Shown: positions 36,844-43,974 of the stretch, piece after piece
How the letters are laid out: the number at the start of each line of letters is the position of its first letter
Position numbering within the stretch: the first letter of the stretch is position 1
Assembly (NCBI GenBank): GCA_934636265.1
Contig: CAKUAD010000004.1
Span: 1 to 64,000 of the forward strand
From: an uncultured Flavobacterium sp.
Lineage (GTDB): Bacteria; Bacteroidota; Bacteroidia; Flavobacteriales; Flavobacteriaceae
Direction: 5' to 3'
DNA: 64,000 bases
Notes under the pieces: generated by a model
What the model was told of the DNA's origin: nothing
The model's input: the letters and a program-made list of their open reading frames with translations, nothing else
Database searches by the model: none
Program-made: the position numbers and the translations under genes

Positions 36844-38843
36844 GGAACATATTACATTGGTTATTTTTTGGATTTATATTAACATTCCTTTCATGTGAAG
36901 ACAGGGAAAGGGGATCTTATGCCGAAAGATTAACTCAATGTACTCTTGATGCTAATGCCAGTAATCCCGAGAGAATAAATTGTCTTCGAAATATTAGGCA
37001 CCAATTCAAGGATATGCACTTTAATTTGGAGACTATTGACAAACTAATTGTGAATAGTTACGCCCTCCATGATTCGGAAAGCTTTTATTTTTTTTCCCAC
37101 AATTTTTTAAAGCTGGCAAAATCGAAGCAAGACACTGTGAGAGTTGCGAAGGGATATGAATATCTAGGGATTTTTCACTCGGAAAAATTATCATCAGACA
37201 GTGCGTTATATTATTTTAACAAAGCACTCAAAAATTCAGCAAATGCACGTCACCCGGATCTATATTTAAACGTTGCCAGTATTTATTTTGACTTGGGAAA
37301 TTTTCATGAGAGTGAGAAGTACACAATAAAGGCTATGGAAGTTTATAAAGATCCACCCAACCCTATTGCGTATCGTTCGAATGTATTATTAGCAAATATT
37401 TCCGCAAATTTCGGAGACTATGACATGTCATTTAAAAAAATGGATGAGGCAATTGAAATTATCGAAAGGGATACGAAATTGCAAGCCTCCTTATCAAGAG
37501 AAATCCTATGGAATAACATCGGTGTAAATTATCAGAATATTGGCAAGCACCGTGAAGCTTTAAACTATTTTAATAAGAGCATAAATACTGTTCAATTTGA
37601 AGATGACGATCAATTATATGCGACATTAATTGATAATATTGCGTATTCGCGCCTCAAACTAGGAGAAATTAATAATCTTGAGGAATTATTTTTCAAAGCG
37701 CTAAATATTCGAGTATCAAAACATAATACCCCTAAAATTGTATTGAGTTATTTGCATCTTGGGGAGTTTTATATTGCCAAAGGCGCGATCGAAAAAGGAC
37801 TTTATCATTATAATGCGGCTTACAAATTATCCCTGAAGTTTCACCTTATGGAGGAAAGGGTCTGGACACTGAAGCAACTAATTGTATACGACCCGCCCAA
37901 CCAACAAGAATATATACAAGAATACATCAAAATTTCAGATAGTCTCAAAATCGTCGAGCGCCGCAACCATAACAAGTTTGCAAGGATTGCCTTTGAGACG
38001 GATGAAATCATCAAACAAAAGGAGGAAGCTGAACTCACCGAGCGCATTTACGCAGGTTCGGCCCTGGCAGTGATCGCCGTAATCTCACTCACCTTTACCA
38101 CGCTCTATCAACGGTCAAAAAACAAAAAGCTTCAATTGCATAAGATCAGGCAAGAGGCCGACGCCGAGATCATGAAACTGTTGACAGTCCACCAAGAGGA
38201 AATAACCCAGGCACGCGAGGACGAGAAGAAGCGTATTGGCCGCGAATTGCACGATGGGGTTATGAACCGGTTGGCCGGTGCCAGGATACAGCTGGAGAAA
38301 CTGGCCGAATCGCAGGATGTTGAAACAATCAGAAAATGTCTTACCCATATTGCGCAACTGCACAACATCGAATCAGATTTGCGCGCCGTTTCACATAACT
38401 TGAGCCGGGATAATGACGCGGCCCACCTTCACTTTTCGAGTATGTTGGCTACAATGGTCGAACAGTTAGCCGGCGACCGCGAAAATTACATCATCAGCAC
38501 AATCAAATTCAACGATTGGAAAAGCCTTTCCAGCACTTTTAAAATCGGAATATACCGAATCCTTCAGGAAGCGCTCGGCAACTGCATCAAACATTCAGGT
38601 GCCGACCAAATCAAACTCACCATTACGGCTAATGATAACGAATTACGGGTCGCGGTCGCTGATAACGGGAAGGGATTCCCATTGGATGTCCAGTCAGATG
38701 GGATCGGTCTTAAGAATATCAGGATACGCGTTAAGGAATTAAACGGAACCCTCTCACTTTCCTCTGACGCCGGCGGAGGGACAACGCTTTCAATGGCTTT
38801 TCCGCTTAAGGACCATCGGGAAGTATCCCAATCAAAATCTTAA
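36840..38843 (+). CDS. TPR-containing sensor histidine kinase (kinase 2)
   Basis: 667 aa, TTG start overlapping the regulator 1 stop by 4 bp, so translationally coupled. Lipobox-like FILTFLSCED; TPRs over about 60-370 (YEYLGIFHSEKLSSDSALYY, NNIGVNYQNIGKHREALNYF); transmembrane segment about 402-420 (AGSALAVIAVISLTFTTLY); HisKA_3 His471 in GRELHDGV; HATPase motifs ADNGKGFP and GIGLKNI. Kinase domain paralogous to kinase 1. The TPR part is again visibly AT-richer than the kinase part. Confidence 0.9.
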   Translation: MRNILHWLFFGFILTFLSCEDRERGSYAERLTQCTLDANASNPERINCLRNIRHQFKDMHFNLETIDKLIVNSYALHDSESFYFFSHNFLKLAKSKQDTVRVAKGYEYLGIFHSEKLSSDSALYYFNKALKNSANARHPDLYLNVASIYFDLGNFHESEKYTIKAMEVYKDPPNPIAYRSNVLLANISANFGDYDMSFKKMDEAIEIIERDTKLQASLSREILWNNIGVNYQNIGKHREALNYFNKSINTVQFEDDDQLYATLIDNIAYSRLKLGEINNLEELFFKALNIRVSKHNTPKIVLSYLHLGEFYIAKGAIEKGLYHYNAAYKLSLKFHLMEERVWTLKQLIVYDPPNQQEYIQEYIKISDSLKIVERRNHNKFARIAFETDEIIKQKEEAELTERIYAGSALAVIAVISLTFTTLYQRSKNKKLQLHKIRQEADAEIMKLLTVHQEEITQAREDEKKRIGRELHDGVMNRLAGARIQLEKLAESQDVETIRKCLTHIAQLHNIESDLRAVSHNLSRDNDAAHLHFSSMLATMVEQLAGDRENYIISTIKFNDWKSLSSTFKIGIYRILQEALGNCIKHSGADQIKLTITANDNELRVAVADNGKGFPLDVQSDGIGLKNIRIRVKELNGTLSLSSDAGGGTTLSMAFPLKDHREVSQSKS

Positions 38844-38888
38844 CATTTTCGGCAGAAAATATGTATCCGTAACGGGAATAAACCCAGT

Positions 38889-39086
38889 TACTTTTACATA
38901 AAGAAATCAATTCAAACAATTTAAAAACAGTATTCCGGGGCAACAATCCCGGACAGGAGAATATTGTTCCGTTCTCCGACAAAATAAAGGAACAGGTGCA
39001 AAGTAGTTGAAGTTTGTTGGGCTTTGCATCGTGACGCAACAAACAAAAAAAGCAGCCTTACCTATTGTTGACGCTTAGTAAGACTG
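38889..39086 (+). other. Structured non-coding leader
   Basis: About 270 bp lie between kinase 2 and the next gene. A near-consensus -7 box TACTTTTA (38889-38896) is followed by four hairpins: TCCGGG/CCCGGA (38934-38953), GGAGA/TCTCC (38956-38977), GTTTGTTG/CAACAAAC (39012-39044), and GCAG-CTTAC/GTAAG-CTGC (39051-39086, one mismatch). None has a T tract, so they are not terminators. Could be an mRNA leader with regulatory structure or a small RNA. Confidence 0.45.
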
Positions 39087-39112
39087 CAATTCAAATTTCA
39101 AAACACAAAATT

Positions 39113-39727
39113 ATGAAAAATTTATTTTTTGCCGTAGCCTTTTTTTCGGGGCTTGTAACAACTGTAGCTCAGAGCAACAATCCGTTTAACGCCCGGGGAA
39201 TCGATTTTCTTAATTCGTTCAAGATTCTGACTACCGATTACCGCGCAGGAAAAATCAAGTCACTTGACCAGCCGACGCTTGACTATTACAGCAAGACATT
39301 GCCCGGAAAGCCTATGGCGACTGTCGCGATGGCCGCCGCGGTGGTTGACGGGGTTAAAAAGTCGACGCCTGAAAGAGTAATTGAGCAATCTGGATTGTCC
39401 GCAGCCGCAAAGGATTTCCTTAAAAAGTCACTTCAGTATAATTCAAAAATCGACAATCTGGTCTCCCAGGTAAACTTGTCCAAGCTTTCGGCAAGTGAAA
39501 AGGAACTTGTTCTGACATCGATGGCCGTCACTTACCATCTGCGCCAATCCAAGGATCTTGATTCACCTATCGATCCCAACAGCCCGTGTACCGTTGACGG
39601 ACAGCCTGCAACATGTGCCAGTGTGGGCGCCGGATTGGGGATGGTTATCGGGGGAGCAATTTGCGGGCTTCCCTGCGCTGTCGGCGGAGCACTCATTGGA
39701 GGGCTGGTTGGGTCATTAAAAGATTAA
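39113..39727 (+). CDS. Exported protein with C-terminal glycine-zipper segment
   Basis: 204 aa, no family recognised. Signal peptide ending about VTTVAQ; an alpha-helical middle (about 25-150); then SPCTVDGQPATCASVG and a hydrophobic glycine-rich tail GAGLGMVIGGAICGLPCAVG plus GALIGGLVGSLKD. The tail has GxxxG spacing and four Cys in the last 55 residues, a pattern seen in membrane-inserting bacteriocins and in glycine-zipper membrane proteins; which applies is open. The ATG at 39113 gives the signal peptide; earlier in-frame starts lie inside the leader hairpins. First of five consecutive exported proteins. Confidence 0.75.
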   Translation: MKNLFFAVAFFSGLVTTVAQSNNPFNARGIDFLNSFKILTTDYRAGKIKSLDQPTLDYYSKTLPGKPMATVAMAAAVVDGVKKSTPERVIEQSGLSAAAKDFLKKSLQYNSKIDNLVSQVNLSKLSASEKELVLTSMAVTYHLRQSKDLDSPIDPNSPCTVDGQPATCASVGAGLGMVIGGAICGLPCAVGGALIGGLVGSLKD

Positions 39728-39762
39728 TCACGTTTACATCTTGCGGCTAAAACCTGTATAAT

Positions 39763-40350
39763 ATGAAAAAAATCATTTGGTTATTTGTTGTGTCGGGATT
39801 GATATATATCCCGACTGTATTGTCCCAGAATAATTGGGGTGCAACGGCTTCTTACGGAATAGGTGAGTTAAAAGGCAACGATTCTAAAACCATGGCTTAC
39901 GTCAACAGTTGGGGATTGTCATACGAGATTGGGTTTAAAAGTAAATACGGTCTTTCCTTTGAATTGAGACGTGGTGCCATCAGGACAAGTCAGATGCTTT
40001 CTGAAAACAGTGTCTTTGTTACGGATCGGTTTGCCGAAGCCGTCCTCGCCGGACGCAGATACTATCCAATTGGTGATTTGTGTATTATTTACGGCGGAGT
40101 TCAGCTCAATAGCCGCTGGATGTACGATCGTGAGGTTGAAAGCCCGGCGCTGGACACTCATTCCCGCAACATCGGGAGTACGTATGGCGCCGGCGCTTTT
40201 GCCGGAATCAGGACGGTAGTGAGTCCCAAGGTCACCCTGGACATTACGTTATTGGAAAATTATGATTTCGCGAAATCCTTTAAAAACAGCGAGGAAGAAT
40301 TCCGTATCAATCAGGTTTCCCTCAATGTTGGTTTGCAGATTAGACTTTAA
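39763..40350 (+). CDS. Outer membrane beta-barrel protein
   Basis: 195 aa. Signal peptide MKKIIWLFVVSGLIYIPTVL ending near SQ, then alternating strands rich in aromatic residues (WGATASYGIGEL, WGLSYEIGFKSKYGLSFELR, YGAGAFAGIRTVVSPKVTLD) and a C-terminal strand VSLNVGLQIRL typical of small OmpW/PorT-like barrels. 35 bp after the glycine-zipper gene and overlapping the start of the next gene. Role unknown. Confidence 0.8.
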   Translation: MKKIIWLFVVSGLIYIPTVLSQNNWGATASYGIGELKGNDSKTMAYVNSWGLSYEIGFKSKYGLSFELRRGAIRTSQMLSENSVFVTDRFAEAVLAGRRYYPIGDLCIIYGGVQLNSRWMYDREVESPALDTHSRNIGSTYGAGAFAGIRTVVSPKVTLDITLLENYDFAKSFKNSEEEFRINQVSLNVGLQIRL

Positions 40351-40963
40351 TGTTTTTCTGTTGTCGGTTATGGCTACCTGGCAAGCAGCGCGGGGCCAGA
40401 TTGCTGAACGCTTTGATGAGATTGTGAAAGACTCTACGCTATACCTTGTCACCGTGGGGAATCCAACCAAGGCTCATCTGATTGCCGGACAATTTTCATT
40501 ACGTGACACCCTAAGTACCCATGTGGGCTTTGCAGCCAGACAAGATGGACAGCTTAAAGTGTATCATGTTACCGATGTGAATCCCAAAAAATCGGCATTG
40601 AGGAAAGAATCATTAGTTGAATTCCTCCAGACATCAAGGTATAACTATGTCAGTATTTGGCGGGTTGCCTTGTCAAATAGAGATTTTAGAAGCATAATGG
40701 ATCAAATCGAGTTAGTTAGCCAACGTGAAGTTTCCTTTGACTATGACTTTGACTTAGCCAACGGTAACGCCCTTTACTGCTCAGAGTTTTGCGCCGCGAT
40801 TCTCAATAGTGCAGTCATTGACGGTATGCATTTCGCGCCCGAGAAAAGGACACTTTCAGAGTTTTATCAAAAAGTGTTGAAACGTGAGGTACTTACCTAT
40901 TATCCTGTAGACTTTTTCCAATCATCTTATCGAATGGTCAAATTGGCTGAGGACCGTCAGTAG
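40325..40963 (+). CDS. YiiX-like NlpC/P60-type cysteine hydrolase
   Basis: 212 aa from the ATG at 40325, which overlaps the barrel gene by 26 bp and supplies a signal-like N-terminus (FNVFLLSVMATWQAARG); a start at ATG 40370 is possible. STHVGFAARQDGQLKVYHVT carries the conserved His and NALYCSEFCAAIL the probable catalytic Cys of the permuted papain-fold YiiX/YebB group. These act on amide or thioester bonds in peptidoglycan or lipids; the substrate is unknown. Exported, part of the five-gene cluster. Confidence 0.7.
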   Translation: MLVCRLDFNVFLLSVMATWQAARGQIAERFDEIVKDSTLYLVTVGNPTKAHLIAGQFSLRDTLSTHVGFAARQDGQLKVYHVTDVNPKKSALRKESLVEFLQTSRYNYVSIWRVALSNRDFRSIMDQIELVSQREVSFDYDFDLANGNALYCSEFCAAILNSAVIDGMHFAPEKRTLSEFYQKVLKREVLTYYPVDFFQSSYRMVKLAEDRQ

Positions 40964-40996
40964 TTACACGCCACGCCACTTTATTTTTTATACGCC

Positions 40997-41938
40997 ATGA
41001 AAATTTCCAGATTCCCATTGTCCATAGTTTTATGGACACTGGGATTTTCATCCTTTGCCCAATCCAATTGTTACCCGGTCGAGTTTCACCATGGACAGCT
41101 TGTCGTTAAAATTGACAGTCCGGGCCGCTCGATAAGCCTAAAGTTTGATCCGGCCGCGCCACTTGAGATATTCGGGGATTCCGGGGTCGATATGAATTGG
41201 CGGCCGCCCACTGCTTTCACTAAGCAATTGCGTTGGGGACGGCGCCCCGTCGACATCTGTAAATCTGTTGATGGCACTCTTGGCTTTAGAGCCCTCGAGG
41301 GTATTTGGCTTCTGGATTTTGACCGCCATGAATTGTGCAAAATCAGCCGTGAGGAGATGGAATCATATAAGGCAAAGGGATTTCATTCCATCAAGGCCAG
41401 GCTGGACAACTCGGGCTTTTCGATCGTCATCGGGATTCACTGGAAGTCGTATTGGTTCAGGGCGAATTTCAAAGATCGATTAGCCATATCGGCAAGGCAC
41501 AACAATCCTTTCAAGTTTTTAAATGAGCCGCACTTTACGGTAGAATCTACAGAGGGAAAACTTAAACTTTTTCCCAATAAACCCGTCCACTTCCTTCAGT
41601 CAAATTATAGTGTCAATATAGGTATAAATGACGCAAAACAATCCGTAGGGACTAACTTTATTAAATCGTTCAATTGGATATTTGATTTTCAATCCCGCCG
41701 CGTCTCTGCCGTTAAGAACGGACACAGTATCACAGGATTAGTAGTGCCTAAATTTGAGGTCGACATCTTAAAGGATTCGCTTTTAATCACCCGGCACCGG
41801 TTAGATACAGGGTTTAAGTTGGGCGACGTGCTTTTAAAAGTGGGGAACGTTGAGGCTTCAACAGCCAATCTTTGTCAGCTCGCCCAGATGATCGTCGAGG
41901 GTGAGCATCAGGTAACACTTCAACGCAATATAAAATGA
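40997..41938 (+). CDS. Exported protein with C-terminal PDZ-like domain
   Basis: 313 aa. Signal peptide (to about FSSFAQ). The body is beta-rich and recalls retropepsin-like aspartyl protease repeats of Bacteroidota (ISLKFDPAAPLEIFGDSG, DGTLGFRALEGIWLLDFDR, GTNFIKSFNWIFDFQSRR), but the place where DTGA would sit reads DPAA, so it is probably not an active protease. The last 50 residues (TGFKLGDVLLKVGNVEAST ... HQVTLQRN) fit a PDZ fold. Its stop overlaps the next start (ATGA), so the two are translationally coupled. Confidence 0.6.
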   Translation: MKISRFPLSIVLWTLGFSSFAQSNCYPVEFHHGQLVVKIDSPGRSISLKFDPAAPLEIFGDSGVDMNWRPPTAFTKQLRWGRRPVDICKSVDGTLGFRALEGIWLLDFDRHELCKISREEMESYKAKGFHSIKARLDNSGFSIVIGIHWKSYWFRANFKDRLAISARHNNPFKFLNEPHFTVESTEGKLKLFPNKPVHFLQSNYSVNIGINDAKQSVGTNFIKSFNWIFDFQSRRVSAVKNGHSITGLVVPKFEVDILKDSLLITRHRLDTGFKLGDVLLKVGNVEASTANLCQLAQMIVEGEHQVTLQRNIK

Positions 41939-43056
41939 AACACATCTTATCCATAATAAGTCTCCTTTGCGTTGGGTTTGTATATGCCGGCCCTGATGAT
42001 CTCAACTTGGTCTTATCGGAGTTGGCCCGGGAACTCGGCAATGTCCGAAAGTGCTACGACGAGCGCCAGGTTGAATACAACCATTTTGAACGCCTTTGCC
42101 GGAAGCGTCTAGTACATGCCCGCAACCCAGACGAAAAACTCCAATGGTTGGTTAGCCTGGATTCGGTCAGGACCATACGCGAAAACCTCAAGATTGAAGA
42201 GACTGCCGATATTTCCCGCATCCGTTTCCTTAAAGGTGTCCAGATCCTTAGGGTTTTGTATGACAAAATACTTGGGCTCGACCATCATTTTGCATCGGTT
42301 CGGACATTTAATGAAATCAACAAAATATCAAATCCCAACAACTATCCGGAGTTTGCAAAGCTTAAGGATATCCTCGCGCAGGCCCGCAAAAAGGAATCCT
42401 CGCTCCAAATCGGGAGCATATTGGGAACCAACAGTGTCGCATCGATTGTGATGGCCCTCGGAAACATCATCAATTCCGGACTTTCCCGACGCGAACAACA
42501 ACTTGAACTTGAAAAGGTGGAATGCATCATTGATTTTACCCTCCGGATGCACAATGACCTTAACACCATTTATTTTGAAACCGCATTTTTACAAAAGAGC
42601 AGTGACAAGGTTCGTGAAGACCTCGAAACTCTTTTTCGCGATTACACCAAACCCATCGGTTACCAATCACCGCTTTCCGTGTGCCGAAGCTCAGACGACT
42701 GGGAATCCGTGAAAGTCAAGACCGACCAGTATATGATGCTTGTCAAGAATGCCGACCCCGTTGCCAAGGCGCGGATGTCGGTCAATATCGACTTTCCTGT
42801 CGAACGGCTTTTGCAATTTATCACCCAGTACAATGCCTTTATCGACCAGGGCGGAAAGTTCTATGAAAAGTTTCGCATCATCCTGAACAGTTATGAAAAT
42901 GAAAAACCGTGTCAATCCAAACTTCCGCCCGAATTCGGAAAGCTAAAACAGGACATTGACCTCGCCATTGATAAATTTAACACGGCTTATAAACCAGTCG
43001 AACTCAATGGGAGCAAGATGAAAGAAATCCTTTACGGCATCAACGAGTTTGACTGA
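41935..43056 (+). CDS. Exported helical protein of unknown function
   Basis: 373 aa, no family recognised. Signal peptide MKHILSIISLLCVGFVYAG; the remainder is predicted mostly helical (heptad-like LSELARELGNVRKCYDERQ, EQQLELEKVECIIDFTLRM). In the middle (about 160-185) a hydrophobic stretch SILGTNSVASIVMALGNIIN interrupts the charged helices. Soluble helical bundles with one internal hydrophobic hairpin are the hallmark of alpha-pore-forming toxins, but this is only a shape resemblance. Coupled to the PDZ-like gene by a 4-bp overlap. Confidence 0.75.
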   Translation: MKHILSIISLLCVGFVYAGPDDLNLVLSELARELGNVRKCYDERQVEYNHFERLCRKRLVHARNPDEKLQWLVSLDSVRTIRENLKIEETADISRIRFLKGVQILRVLYDKILGLDHHFASVRTFNEINKISNPNNYPEFAKLKDILAQARKKESSLQIGSILGTNSVASIVMALGNIINSGLSRREQQLELEKVECIIDFTLRMHNDLNTIYFETAFLQKSSDKVREDLETLFRDYTKPIGYQSPLSVCRSSDDWESVKVKTDQYMMLVKNADPVAKARMSVNIDFPVERLLQFITQYNAFIDQGGKFYEKFRIILNSYENEKPCQSKLPPEFGKLKQDIDLAIDKFNTAYKPVELNGSKMKEILYGINEFD

Positions 43057-43099
43057 CGTTAAAATTTACGGCGGTTTGTCGAATAAGTGGGCCTAAAAT

Positions 43100-43140
43100 T
43101 TTGCCGTTCGATAATTGTGTTAATTTTGTCACATTAACAC
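43100..43140 (+). promoter_or_regulatory. Promoter and palindromic operator of response regulator 2
   Basis: TTTG (43100-43103), 17 bp, TAATTTTG (43121-43128). GTGTTAAT (43117-43124) and ATTAACAC (43133-43140) form a perfect 8-bp inverted repeat around 8 bp, covering the -7 box and probable start site: the position expected for a repressor or autoregulator. Confidence 0.6.
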
Positions 43141-43147
43141 CCTACCT

Positions 43148-43810
43148 ATGCCGACCAGTTGCAACATCGTTATCGTTGATGATCACCCGTTTATCATTGA
43201 AGGATACAAAAATGCCATCAAGAGTTACTCGTCGCAATACGAGTTTACGATTTCGCAGGCCAACAACTGTAAATCGGCTTATGAAATCATCACATCGGCC
43301 GCCAAGCCTTTTGATATTGCGTTTTTTGACATCAGCATGCCGGCTTATGAGGAAAAGAATATTTTTTCAGGTGAGGATCTGGCACAACTTGTAAAAAAGG
43401 TGATGCCTGCCTGCAAGGTGGTGCTGCTGACGATGCACACTGAACTCATCAAAATCAACAACATCATCAAAACCATCAATCCAAGCGGGCTGGTGATTAA
43501 AAATGACCTCACGTTTGACGAACTCCTGGTGGCCTTTAATAAAATTCTCAAGGGCGAAACCTATTACAGCCAGACCGTGGTCAAGTTTGTCAGTCAGGCA
43601 CAATCAGATACGATTAACATTGACGCGTTTGACCGCCAGATATTGTATCAGTTGTCAAAAGGCGTAAAAACCAAGGACATTCCCAGCTTTGTGCCGCTCT
43701 CGCTGAGCGCAGTCGAGAAAAGAAAACTTAGCCTAAAGGAACTATTAGACGTTAAAGGCGGCAGCGATGTCGATTTAATCCGCAAAGCCAAAGACAAGGG
43801 ATTGCTATAA
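43148..43810 (+). CDS. NarL-type response regulator (regulator 2)
   Basis: 220 aa. Receiver with acidic pair in IVIVDDHPFI, Asp61 in AFFDISMPAYE and Lys in LVIKNDLTFD; C-terminal HTH (AFDRQILYQLSKGVKTKDIP ... SLSAVEKRKLSLKELL) ending GGSDVDLIRKAKDKGLL. Paralogue of regulator 1. No kinase adjoins it; either TPR kinase at 34-39 kb could be its partner. Preceded by a promoter embedded in a palindrome and followed by a row of hairpins. Confidence 0.92.
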   Translation: MPTSCNIVIVDDHPFIIEGYKNAIKSYSSQYEFTISQANNCKSAYEIITSAAKPFDIAFFDISMPAYEEKNIFSGEDLAQLVKKVMPACKVVLLTMHTELIKINNIIKTINPSGLVIKNDLTFDELLVAFNKILKGETYYSQTVVKFVSQAQSDTINIDAFDRQILYQLSKGVKTKDIPSFVPLSLSAVEKRKLSLKELLDVKGGSDVDLIRKAKDKGLL

Positions 43811-43812
43811 AT

Positions 43813-43868
43813 TTACGGGAACCCGCATCTTGAATTGCGGGAAACCGTAACCGGGTTATGCTGCCCGG
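43813..43868 (+). other. Hairpin pair downstream of regulator 2
   Basis: TTACGG (43813-43818) and CCGTAA (43845-43850) enclose CCCGCA (43822-43827) and TGCGGG (43836-43841) with a symmetric 3x3 internal loop; directly after it CCGGG (43851-43855) pairs with CCCGG (43864-43868). No T tract follows these, the real terminator being about 80 bp further on. Possibly a 3' UTR element or small RNA. Confidence 0.5.
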
Positions 43869-43948
43869 TCGTGATTTTTACCTGGTGAATCTGAAAGGGC
43901 ACTCAGGTTCAAACCTAGTTTTGACACGGGTTATGCATTTGAGAAAGA

Positions 43949-43974
43949 AAGACTGCAACAGCGGTCTTTTTTTT
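43949..43974 (+). terminator. Terminator between regulator 2 and thiL
   Basis: AAGACTGC (43949-43956), AACA, GCGGTCTT (43961-43968) with one G-T pair, then T-run to 43974. The T tract overlaps the thiL stop codon on the other strand; the reverse complement is also T-rich, so it may work both ways. Confidence 0.75.

Noticed and set aside
39001..39050. GTTTGTTG/CAACAAAC stem as a transcription terminator
   Set aside because: It is followed by A residues, not T, on the plus strand, and there is no upstream minus-strand gene for it to end.
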